From NCBI GenBank assembly GCA_016705065.1, contig JADIYY010000001.1, forward strand, positions 1,054,001 through 1,118,000: a stretch of 64,000 nucleotides of DNA. The letters are read 5' to 3'. The notes beneath the pieces were generated by a model. The model worked only from the letters and a program-made list of their open reading frames with translations, did not search any database and was not told the DNA's origin. Position 1 is the stretch's first letter, and every line of letters starts with the position of its first letter. Of the stretch, positions 53,123-61,223 are shown piece after piece. Origin of the DNA: Candidatus Aalborgiella aggregata (GTDB lineage: Bacteria > Pseudomonadota > Gammaproteobacteria > Burkholderiales > Burkholderiaceae_C). The translations under genes and the position numbers were made by a program.

Positions 53123-53662
53123 TTATTGCTTGTTAATGTTTAAAAATTCACCTTGTTGTGCCAGTATTTGCAAATTGATTTCTTGCCATTTTGCATCATT
53201 TAAATCGGTATAAACATGGCCATAAAATGCGGGTGAAGAAGTTTCTGGCGGTTCAGATTTTTTAAAAGATGTGACACTTCTCAAACCTTCTAATTTGTCT
53301 ACTTGCAAAGCACAATTCATCTCAATACTTGCGTTCAAAGTTACAAATCGCACATCAGATAGCGTCTGGACTGGCCTAGGAGCAGGTTTTGCATTTCTCA
53401 AAAAACCATCAAAATCGGCAATGCCAAACAATGCTCCGCGTAAATTGGCAACACCGATGAACCAATCTTTGGTGTGCGCAACATGATGCGTTAGCGTCAA
53501 GGGATAGATTTCACCTGATTGGCTAAGTGGAAATAAAAATTTTGATCCATTGGCGTCAACAGCCAGCCACGAAGCCGCCGTGCCTGCGGCACCCGACTTT
53601 GCCGCTTCTAACTTTTCAGCTAGTCGGCTTTGAAGATCGCGTAATGACTGTCGTTTACTCAT
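53123..53662 (-). CDS. pilI: PilI, CheW-like adaptor
   Basis: A 179-residue CheW-domain protein (WFIGVANLRGALFGIADFDGFL in the middle). It links PilJ to ChpA. Gaps of 45 bases to pilJ and 5 to pilH. Confidence 0.9.
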   Translation of the reverse strand: MSKRQSLRDLQSRLAEKLEAAKSGAAGTAASWLAVDANGSKFLFPLSQSGEIYPLTLTHHVAHTKDWFIGVANLRGALFGIADFDGFLRNAKPAPRPVQTLSDVRFVTLNASIEMNCALQVDKLEGLRSVTSFKKSEPPETSSPAFYGHVYTDLNDAKWQEINLQILAQQGEFLNINKQ

Positions 53663-53667
53663 GCACG

Positions 53668-54033
53668 CTACCCTTGCGCCCTAATTTTTGATATCAGTTC
53701 TTCAGGATTCACGGGCTTGGTGATGTAATCTTTAGCACCTTGCCGCAATCCCCACATACGATCAGTTTCCTGTCCTTTGCTGCTGCACATGATGATAGGT
53801 ATCTGTGCATACAACGGGTCACGCGAAATCGATCTTGCCAATTGAAACCCATTTTTTCCAGGCATCACCACATCCAATAACACCAAATCAGGCTTATCTG
53901 CAACCATTGAAGCCATCGCTTGATCAGCATCGTCAGCAGTCGTCACCTGATATCCATTTTTTCTCAAAATGTCTGATATATACATTTGCTCTGTTTTAGA
54001 GTCATCAACGACAAGAATTTTTTGTATTGGCAT
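53668..54033 (-). CDS. pilH: PilH, single-domain response regulator
   Basis: A 121-residue receiver domain. Acidic pocket in VVDDSKTE, phosphoacceptor Asp in LVLLDVVMPGKNG, conserved Thr/Ser in IIMCSSKG and Lys in YITKPVNPEE. Output partner of ChpA. Confidence 0.92.
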   Translation of the reverse strand: MPIQKILVVDDSKTEQMYISDILRKNGYQVTTADDADQAMASMVADKPDLVLLDVVMPGKNGFQLARSISRDPLYAQIPIIMCSSKGQETDRMWGLRQGAKDYITKPVNPEELISKIRAQG

Positions 54034-54062
54034 GTTTACTTCTCAAACTTTCTCAAACTGTA

Positions 54063-54479
54063 TTAGATTGAATTGACGGGTTCTACCAAACTATTTTCAT
54101 TGCGACCTGCAAACTGTTGTACTGAATTCAGCAAACCCGCTTTCTCGAATGGTTTGGTGAGATATTGCTGCGCCCCCACCATTCGACCACGTGCTTTATC
54201 AAAAACACCATCTTTGGATGACAACATCACAATGGGAATACCGCTGTATATGGGATTTCTGCGAATGATCGCACAGGTTTGATAACCATCTAAGCGTGGC
54301 ATCACAATGTCACAAAATATCAAATCCGGTCGATGGTCGCTTACTTTGGAGAGTGCATCAAAGCCATCTTCTGCCAAGACAACATCATGCCCACCTTGCT
54401 TTAAAAAAAGCTCTGCGCTTTGCCTGACAGTTTTACTGTCATCTATAACCAAAATTTTGTAACGCGGATCAGGTGCCAT
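54063..54479 (-). CDS. pilG: PilG, single-domain response regulator
   Basis: A 138-residue receiver domain with VIDDSKTVRQSAELFLKQGG, phosphoacceptor Asp in IFCDIVMPRLDGYQ, and VMLSSKDG and YLTKPFEKA. First gene of the pil chemosensory unit. Confidence 0.92.
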   Translation of the reverse strand: MAPDPRYKILVIDDSKTVRQSAELFLKQGGHDVVLAEDGFDALSKVSDHRPDLIFCDIVMPRLDGYQTCAIIRRNPIYSGIPIVMLSSKDGVFDKARGRMVGAQQYLTKPFEKAGLLNSVQQFAGRNENSLVEPVNSI

Positions 54480-54710
54480 GATTGTTTTCTTTCAGTGAAA
54501 GTCCTGCTATGTTACGTCTAGTTCCACTAGAATGTGTGTGCTCTGCTATAGTTTTTTACAATATCTCTTGTTCAAACTCGCTTGTGTCGGAAATTGCCGA
54601 CAAAATCGAGACTTGACGCGTAAACCTAACACTATTGAATTACAAACCAATCCAGTTTGTGTACATCATAATTCAGTTCATCCATACCTTTCAACATCAA
54701 ACTCATTTCC

Positions 54711-55994
54711 ATGCAAACTGACTTGAATTCATCACTATTCGAACGTGCCAAACGCAGTATTCCAGGGGGTGTGAATTCGCCCGTTCGCGCTTTCAAAGCT
54801 GTTGGCGGCACACCCCGTTTTGTTCAACGTGCCCAAGGAGCCTATTTTTGGGATGCCAACGGCAAGCAACACATTGATTACATAGGCTCTTGGGGTCCTA
54901 TGATATTGGGTCACGGACATCCTGCTGTATTGGAAGCTGTACAAAAAGCGGTCATGGATGGATTCTCTTTTGGTGCACCGACTGAACGTGAAGTTGAACT
55001 TGCTGAAGAAATCATCAAACTCGTGCCTTCCATCGAAATGGTCAGGTTGGTCAGCTCCGGTACAGAAGCCGCCATGAGTGCGCTGCGTTTGGCACGCGGC
55101 GTCACTGGGCGAGACAAAATCATCAAGTTTGAAGGCTGCTACCACGGTCATGCTGATGCACTCTTGGTCAAGGCTGGCTCTGGCTTGGCCACCTTTGGCA
55201 ACCCAACCAGCGCAGGTGTTCCTGCTGATGTAGTGAAACACACTTTGGTTCTGGAGTACAACAACATCACTCAACTGGAAGAAGCATTTGCTTTACATGG
55301 CAAAGAATTGGCCTGTTTGGTGATAGAACCCATAGCAGGCAATATGAACTTTGTTCGTGCCAGTCAAGCATTTGCAAATCGTTGCCGCGAACTGTGCACG
55401 CAATATGGAGCCATGCTGGTGTTTGACGAAGTGATGTCCGGTTTTCGCGTTGCACTGGGCAGTGCCCAAGCCGTTTTGAGCGTCAAACCCGATATCACCG
55501 TGCTGGGCAAAGTAATTGGTGGCGGCATGCCACTGGCTGCTTTTGGTGCATCACGTGCCATCATGGAGCACCTGGCTCCACTGGGTGCGGTTTATCAAGC
55601 AGGAACTTTATCCGGCAACCCTGTGGCCACAGCATGCGGCTTAGCGACTTTGAAAGAAATTCAGAAACCTGGATTTTTTGAAGATTTAAGCCGCAAAACC
55701 CAAAGTCTCATAAATGGTTTAGCGCAAGCTGCTCAGAATGTGGGTGTGCCTTTTAGCGGCGATAGCCAAGGCGGTATGTTTGGTTTCTTTTTGATGAACG
55801 AATTGCCACAAAACTATGCCAAGGTCATGACCACTGACAGCCCCAAATTCAACAAACTCTTTCATGGTTTGCTCGATCGCGGCGTCTATATTGCCCCTGC
55901 TTTGTACGAAGCGGGCTTTGTAAGTGCCGCTCACAGCGATGCGGACATTGCTGCCACGGTAGCTGCAGCGCAAGAGGTATTTAAAACACTATGA
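54711..55994 (+). CDS. hemL: Glutamate-1-semialdehyde 2,1-aminomutase
   Basis: A 427-residue PLP enzyme of the C5 tetrapyrrole pathway, forming 5-aminolevulinate. Conserved: SIPGGVNSPVRAFKAVGG at the start, VSSGTEAAMSALRLARG, CYHGHADALLV, and the PLP lysine in TVLGKVIGGGMP. The stop overlaps the proQ start by 4 bases. Confidence 0.97.
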   Translation: MQTDLNSSLFERAKRSIPGGVNSPVRAFKAVGGTPRFVQRAQGAYFWDANGKQHIDYIGSWGPMILGHGHPAVLEAVQKAVMDGFSFGAPTEREVELAEEIIKLVPSIEMVRLVSSGTEAAMSALRLARGVTGRDKIIKFEGCYHGHADALLVKAGSGLATFGNPTSAGVPADVVKHTLVLEYNNITQLEEAFALHGKELACLVIEPIAGNMNFVRASQAFANRCRELCTQYGAMLVFDEVMSGFRVALGSAQAVLSVKPDITVLGKVIGGGMPLAAFGASRAIMEHLAPLGAVYQAGTLSGNPVATACGLATLKEIQKPGFFEDLSRKTQSLINGLAQAAQNVGVPFSGDSQGGMFGFFLMNELPQNYAKVMTTDSPKFNKLFHGLLDRGVYIAPALYEAGFVSAAHSDADIAATVAAAQEVFKTL

Positions 55995-56713
55995 GCCAAG
56001 AGACGAACACACTTGCTATGGATGAAACAACTACCATCACCGACACTCAAACCAAGTTAGTCGTCACAGATGCCCCATCAGATCAAAAGCCGCAGCAAAC
56101 CAAAACTGTCAAGCCCAAAATAGATGTTCAACCTGTTTTAGAAAAACTGTTTGAGTTGTACCCCTCTCTTTTTGGCGCGAAGTTTTTGCCGCTGAAACGC
56201 GGTATCTATCAAGACCTGATGGCAGCACACCCTGATGTTTTTCAAAAAGACAGTCTCAAAGCTGCTTTGGGCTTTCACACCCGTTCCACCCGCTATTTGC
56301 AGTGCGTAGCAGATGGCAACAAACGTCATGATTTGCAAGGTATTGCTGGCGAAGAAGTTGCACCGGAACACGTTTACCTGTCATTACTCGAACTGTTTCG
56401 CCGCCGCGTCATACACAACCAAAAAAGCCGTACCAAATTGGATTTACGCCCCATCTTTCGCAAGCAACTGATTGCAGCTTTCAAAGCATCTGGCTTGAGC
56501 CGCCAAGACTATCAGTTGCGAGTGCAAAACAGCGACGAAGAAGCGACCAAATTATTGACTGAAGCGCTAGACGAATTTGAAGCCAAAGCTGCCAAACAAA
56601 CTGCATTGAAGCAAGCCTTTGTTAAGTTTGATTCTGGTGGCAATAAAGCGGCCGAATTTGCGCAGATGTATGGCTTGGACTTGGCAGAAGTTAAAAGCTT
56701 GCTTCAAAAATAG
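55991..56713 (+). CDS. ProQ/FinO-domain RNA-binding protein
   Basis: A 240-residue protein with a ProQ/FinO domain at about residues 35-140 (LFELYPSLFGAKFLPLKRGIYQDL, then ALGFHTRSTRYLQCVADG, an RNA-chaperone signature), preceded by an acidic/Thr-rich disordered N-terminus and followed by a helical tail. It binds small RNAs and mRNA 3' ends. Confidence 0.85.
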   Translation: MSQETNTLAMDETTTITDTQTKLVVTDAPSDQKPQQTKTVKPKIDVQPVLEKLFELYPSLFGAKFLPLKRGIYQDLMAAHPDVFQKDSLKAALGFHTRSTRYLQCVADGNKRHDLQGIAGEEVAPEHVYLSLLELFRRRVIHNQKSRTKLDLRPIFRKQLIAAFKASGLSRQDYQLRVQNSDEEATKLLTEALDEFEAKAAKQTALKQAFVKFDSGGNKAAEFAQMYGLDLAEVKSLLQK

Positions 56714-56729
56714 GAGCAATTTGCTAATA

Positions 56730-56756
56730 AAGAAGGTCGCAAATTGCGACCTTCTT
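56730..56756. terminator. Bidirectional terminator between proQ and the YadA-like gene
   Basis: Perfect 13-base arms AAGAAGGTCGCAA / TTGCGACCTTCTT with a single central A. It lies 17 bases after the proQ stop and 32 before the convergent YadA-like stop. Confidence 0.8.
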
Positions 56757-56787
56757 TAATCATTTAACAAACTGCCTTTTCAGCCGT

Positions 56788-57453
56788 TTAGAACTCCCAA
56801 GCAGCTCCAGCGCCAATAACGGGCTTGGCACCACTGCCCATACCTGTGGCAAGATTAAAACGCGCTGTCATTGACTCATTAATGCGCTTGTGTACGCCAA
56901 CAGAAATCGCAGTCTTGCCATCATAGCTGCCCACACCTACGCCCACGCTGAGGTTTTTTCCAGCAGATAATTGTGGAACCGATGCCATCGCCGCAATAGC
57001 AGCCACACCACCTGCAGTCTTGGTCTCCAGTTTGGTCACTTGTTCACTCGTGAATGCATTGGCACTTTTTAAAGTCTCAGTGGCGCGAGTGTCTGTATAA
57101 GACTTAGCAGTATTCAAAGTATCTGCACCCACAGCATAAGCTTTGCCATCTGTGTATGCTTTTGAAGATGATAATGTAGCTGCATCACCTGCGATGAGAT
57201 TGGCATCCGTAGTAGCCAAATTGGTATTGGTTGTAGCAAGGTTTGAATTTGTAGTGGCCAAATTGGTATTGGTTGTGGCAATTGCTGTAGTATTTGTATT
57301 AACTTGTGCAACGCAGTTGACATTAACCGAAACCGGTACACCGAACACATTATTGGTTGTGCAAGCCGCCCATGCAGAGTTTCCTGCTAAACCCGTCAGC
57401 AAAACAATGCCAGCCATTGTGATTTTTGTGGGTAAAAATGATGATTTCTTCAT
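56788..57453 (-). CDS. Small YadA-type trimeric autotransporter adhesin
   Basis: A 221-residue outer-membrane protein: signal peptide (IVLLTGLAGNSAWA), a short stalk made of 7-residue units such as ATTNTNL and ATTNSNL, a coiled-coil region, and the YadA C-terminal anchor (LSAGKNLSVGVGVGSYDGK through GAGAAWEF, ending in Phe as is usual). Very short stalk compared with true adhesins. Confidence 0.85.
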   Translation of the reverse strand: MKKSSFLPTKITMAGIVLLTGLAGNSAWAACTTNNVFGVPVSVNVNCVAQVNTNTTAIATTNTNLATTNSNLATTNTNLATTDANLIAGDAATLSSSKAYTDGKAYAVGADTLNTAKSYTDTRATETLKSANAFTSEQVTKLETKTAGGVAAIAAMASVPQLSAGKNLSVGVGVGSYDGKTAISVGVHKRINESMTARFNLATGMGSGAKPVIGAGAAWEF

Positions 57454-57664
57454 AGGATACTCCGTGAATAGTTTGAAATTAAATAGTTACAAAATGAAAT
57501 AACCACTTCGATAGTACGTCTTTTATTCATGAATTTCTAGATTAATTCACAAAAAAGCAACTAAAAGCCGCGTTTAAAGTTAATTTTAGAGCTTTTACCC
57601 TTAAATTTGTAACAACTTCTAGGCCAGTTTGGGCAAAACACGTAATTGAAATTACCTGTTACTT

Positions 57665-58300
57665 CTATGTGGCTAAAGTGCCTGCTCGTCGCCAGACAGA
57701 TGCCAACCAAGGTTGCTGTGCTAAGGGCAAACCTGTGGGGCGGTAGTAATGTGTTAATTCCACAAAACCTGCCGCCTGCATGAATTGACGCCAAGTAGCC
57801 AGGCTATGGTAAGCACCATAACGCGAACCTTGCCAGCCTTCTTGGTCATTGCCATGCGGGTTAGAGCAAAACAAAACACCATGTGGTTTCAGCGACGCAC
57901 ACAATTGGGCCAAAACGCGAGGCAGTGCAGCGCTGGGCACATGAAACAACACCGCATTGGCAAAAATGCCGTCAAAACGATCTGACGGTAGATCCAGCGC
58001 CAAAAAATTTTGCTCCCACACTTCACAGCCACTGTTGTGACGCGCCATGGCCGCCAAAGCGGTCGCCCCTTCAAGACCAATGGGGCGATGACCCAGCGCC
58101 TTGAATGTTTGCAGGTCACGACCAGGGCCACAACCAAAGTCGAGAATATCAAATGGCGCTTGCCCATCTAGATGTGCCAGCAATGCGTCAATATTTTGAC
58201 TGACATCGTGATCTTTTGTGCCCTGCCAAAAAGCTTCTGCACTGCTTTCGTAATGTGACAGCGTTCGATTGGCCGTATGCTTGAGGTCTTCAGGCGTCAT
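57665..58300 (-). CDS. Class I SAM-dependent methyltransferase
   Basis: A 211-residue methyltransferase with the SAM-binding motif ILDFGCGPGRDLQTFK, and FDGIFANAVLFHVPSA as motif II. Substrate unknown. It follows xdhC by 5 bases. Confidence 0.85.
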   Translation of the reverse strand: MTPEDLKHTANRTLSHYESSAEAFWQGTKDHDVSQNIDALLAHLDGQAPFDILDFGCGPGRDLQTFKALGHRPIGLEGATALAAMARHNSGCEVWEQNFLALDLPSDRFDGIFANAVLFHVPSAALPRVLAQLCASLKPHGVLFCSNPHGNDQEGWQGSRYGAYHSLATWRQFMQAAGFVELTHYYRPTGLPLAQQPWLASVWRRAGTLAT

Positions 58301-58305
58301 GGTAA

Positions 58306-59220
58306 TTACACCTTTTGGAGTGATGCTTGCAACAACTGCGCTGCCACTGCCACCGCGATCACCTCAGGTTCTTTGCCCTTAATACCATCAATGCCAATTG
58401 GGCAAGTGACATGGTTTAATTCTTGCTCAGTGAAACCACGATTTTCAAGTCGGTGCTTGAATGTTGCCCATTTGGTTTTGCTGCCAATTAATCCAATGAA
58501 AGGCAAATCACCTTTGTCACGCTGACGCTGCAAGCAGCTTGCTACGATGTTTAAATCTTCGGCATGACTGAAGCTCATGATCAGCACTTGGCTGCCACTG
58601 GCTAAACCGTTGACTGCGCCTTGCACAGGGTCAGAATGTTCGGTGACAACGTTATGCGGCACTTCAGTTGGGAATATTTCATCGCGACTGTCCACCCACA
58701 TTACCTGTATGGGCAATGTTCCCAAAATGCGAACAATGGCTTTGCCCACATGGCCACCGCCAAACAAAGCAATCTGTTGGTGTGGCTGTGATGCATGATC
58801 ACTTAGGGCGCTCTCTTCTGCTGATTTTATATGCTTTATTAGGCTGTATCCATTGTATTTATTGCCTATAGTGCTATATTTTTCATAGCATAATGCCATC
58901 ACGCCACCGCAGCATTGACCTAGATTTGTTCCCAAAACATAGCGTTGCTCAAAGGGTTCTAAATCATCCACTCGTGACAAGAACTCACGCGCATGCTTGG
59001 TTGCTTCAAACTCAACATGCCCACCACCAATGGTGCCGACTATACTTTTTGCAAATACAGCCATCCAAGTGCCCGCTTCTCGCGGCGCAGAGCCTTGTGT
59101 GGAGACTACGGAGACAAAGACCGCATCAAGGTCATTCCCACCGAACGTCCCAGCATCAACCTTTTGCTGTCTCAGTTCGCTGACAAACTCACGCCACTGG
59201 GGTGTCTGAATTGCCGTCAT
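58306..59220 (-). CDS. xdhC: XdhC-type molybdenum-cofactor insertion protein, with repeat-derived insertion
   Basis: A 304-residue XdhC: TQGSAPREAGTWMAVF near residue 40, LGQCCGGVM near 103, FGGGHVGKAIV near 152, and the C-terminal IGLIGSKTKWATFKHRLE. It delivers sulfurated molybdenum cofactor to xanthine-dehydrogenase-type enzymes; no such enzyme is encoded in the window. Residues 111-133 (CYEKYSTIGNKYNGYSLIKH and three more) come from repeat copy E, inserted in frame between the two domains. It overlaps the upstream membrane-protein gene by 32 bases. Confidence 0.88.
   Translation of the reverse strand: MTAIQTPQWREFVSELRQQKVDAGTFGGNDLDAVFVSVVSTQGSAPREAGTWMAVFAKSIVGTIGGGHVEFEATKHAREFLSRVDDLEPFEQRYVLGTNLGQCCGGVMALCYEKYSTIGNKYNGYSLIKHIKSAEESALSDHASQPHQQIALFGGGHVGKAIVRILGTLPIQVMWVDSRDEIFPTEVPHNVVTEHSDPVQGAVNGLASGSQVLIMSFSHAEDLNIVASCLQRQRDKGDLPFIGLIGSKTKWATFKHRLENRGFTEQELNHVTCPIGIDGIKGKEPEVIAVAVAAQLLQASLQKV
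58821..58895 (+). repeat. Palindromic interspersed repeat, copy E, inside xdhC
   Basis: Reads TTTTATATGCTTTATTAGGCTG, then TTGTATTTATTGCCTA, then the hairpin GTGCTATATTTTTCATAGCA. Same blocks and spacing as the intergenic copies, but within the coding region of xdhC (minus) without breaking the frame. Confidence 0.75.
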
Positions 59221-60040
59221 TTTGCGGTTTGAAACAATCGCGCACAGAAAAATAAATGGAGCAGAAAAACATGCAAGCCATCAAAAGCGCCACCGGCAAC
59301 ATGGCCATGCTGACCATTGATTCAGAGCCTGTTAATCCTGCCACCAAGGCCATGGCGATGCCGCCAAGCAAGAAAACCGCCATCCAGCTTAAAACATAAA
59401 CCATCATCGCTTTCAGATTGCGAATGCACGCCATCCAGCTGAAGAACAGGGCTTTCATCGGTGGCACATCATGCCAATGCACCAGTGCGGGTGAATGCCA
59501 AAACATCATGGAAATGGGAACGTACAACACCATGCTGACCCACGTTGCCATTTGAAACTCGCTTGTCTCTAACACTTGTTTGGATACCACTTCTCCGCTC
59601 AAATACATTTGCGCAAATTGCCCACCGTCCAACAATGCCGAAATTCCCAAAACCAACAAAAATGCAGCAGCGTAGTTGACACCCAGCACCAATATATTTC
59701 GCGTTTTGGTTGGGCTAATTCTGAACGCGGCAAACAAAGTACTGGGCATGGGAAATGTTCCCGCACTGGCTTGCTTGCTCGCTTCCATCAACCCCACTGT
59801 CGCGGCAGGTAACACAATCAAGGCCAATGCACCGCCTATCACAGGAACGATGGAAATGATGGATACCACGGCCAGAAACATGAAAAACAAGCCGCCCAAA
59901 GCCAATGGCTGCTTAAAAAATGTTTGAATGCCTTGCATTACCCACGCTTTGCCCGCGGCAGCTGGCACTACATTGAGCGCGATGGGCTGTGCTGGTACTG
60001 ATGACGGCGGTGGCGATGATGGCGGTGTCTGGGGCAACAT
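59189..60040 (-). CDS. BPSS1780-family membrane protein
   Basis: A 283-residue membrane protein with a Pro-rich N-terminus and about six hydrophobic segments (for example ALGGLFFMFLAVVSIISIVP and LIVLPAATVGLMEA). It resembles a betaproteobacterial family of unknown function named after Burkholderia pseudomallei BPSS1780. Confidence 0.8.
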   Translation of the reverse strand: MLPQTPPSSPPPSSVPAQPIALNVVPAAAGKAWVMQGIQTFFKQPLALGGLFFMFLAVVSIISIVPVIGGALALIVLPAATVGLMEASKQASAGTFPMPSTLFAAFRISPTKTRNILVLGVNYAAAFLLVLGISALLDGGQFAQMYLSGEVVSKQVLETSEFQMATWVSMVLYVPISMMFWHSPALVHWHDVPPMKALFFSWMACIRNLKAMMVYVLSWMAVFLLGGIAMALVAGLTGSESMVSMAMLPVALLMACMFFCSIYFSVRDCFKPQNDGNSDTPVA

Positions 60041-60086
60041 AAGGGACTAATATTAGTTGGGTAAGCTGTAGGATGTTATGCGCTAG

Positions 60087-61058
60087 TTAAGTTGCCATTA
60101 TGCGCAATGGTGCATTCACACGCTGGCGCAAAACGCGTTCAAAGTGCGTTGGGTCATGTGCTTTAAGCACACTGGCTTCGCGCGGTAAATGAAAATCCCA
60201 CAAGCGCGATATCCAAAACCGCAGTGCGGCTGCACGCAACATGGCAGGTAACAGTTGCCGCTCTGCTGCATTCAATGGTCGAACTTTTTCATAGGCCGCA
60301 ATGAAGTGGCGCGCATTTTGTTCATTGAATAAACCATTCACGCCCGATTGATCCGCATTCAAGCACCAGTCATTCAAGGCAACAGCCAAATCAAACAACC
60401 ATTTGTCATTGCCGGCAAAGTAAAAATCAAAAAACCCAGTGAGTTTGCCAGCGTCAAACATCACATTGTCACGAAACAAATCGGCATGAACCGGACCGCA
60501 AGGCAAAGCAGCATAAGCACTGCTGGCAAAGACATGGTTTTGGTAGGCTAATTCGCTCAGCAACAACGCTTTTTGTGCAGCATCCAAGTGCGGCAGGATA
60601 ACGGGAACGGTTTCATTCCACCATGGCAAGCTGCGTAAATTGGGTTGTTCGCGCGCATAGTCTTTGCCCGCTAAATGCATGCGTGCCAGCATCTCACCCA
60701 CTTGTTGGCAGTGGCTGATCTGCGGTACCAGTTCACTTTTGCCTAGCAGTTTGTTGACGACACAAGCTGGTTTACCGTGCAAGCTGTGCAAGAGTGCACC
60801 GGTGGCATCCGGTGCAGGGTCTGGCACAGGTATGCCTTGCTTGGCCAAATGCTGCATGAGGTGCAAATAGTAAGGCAATTGCTCAAAACTCAAGCGCTCA
60901 AACACGGTCAAAACGTAGTCGTTTTTATCAGTCGTTACAAAATAATTCGTATTTTCAATGCCCCCTGCGCATCCTTCTAGGGACGTCACATTGCCCAAGT
61001 CCAAACGGTGTAGCAAATCTTGCGCTTCTGTGGGGGTAATTTCGGTATAAACGGCCAT
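60087..61058 (-). CDS. thrB: Homoserine kinase (ThrB2 type)
   Basis: A 323-residue kinase of the APH fold in the threonine pathway. Conserved: LEGCAGGIENTNYFV near residue 28, and the catalytic loop CGPVHADLFRDNVMFD followed by FFDFYFAGND with the metal Asp. Complete length. Divergent from polA across 165 bases. Confidence 0.93.
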   Translation of the reverse strand: MAVYTEITPTEAQDLLHRLDLGNVTSLEGCAGGIENTNYFVTTDKNDYVLTVFERLSFEQLPYYLHLMQHLAKQGIPVPDPAPDATGALLHSLHGKPACVVNKLLGKSELVPQISHCQQVGEMLARMHLAGKDYAREQPNLRSLPWWNETVPVILPHLDAAQKALLLSELAYQNHVFASSAYAALPCGPVHADLFRDNVMFDAGKLTGFFDFYFAGNDKWLFDLAVALNDWCLNADQSGVNGLFNEQNARHFIAAYEKVRPLNAAERQLLPAMLRAAALRFWISRLWDFHLPREASVLKAHDPTHFERVLRQRVNAPLRIMAT

Positions 61059-61223
61059 GAGAACGGGTTACGTACGGTATATGCACGGGATATAAGTGGC
61101 TAGATTATCCCTGAGAAATACGCCCACCTATCCCAGAAGTCTAAGAATAAAAGTGTCATCAAAGTGGCGCTCGGGGATAATCAATGAAAATGCTTCATTT
61201 AGACTTATTTTAGACATGCAACA

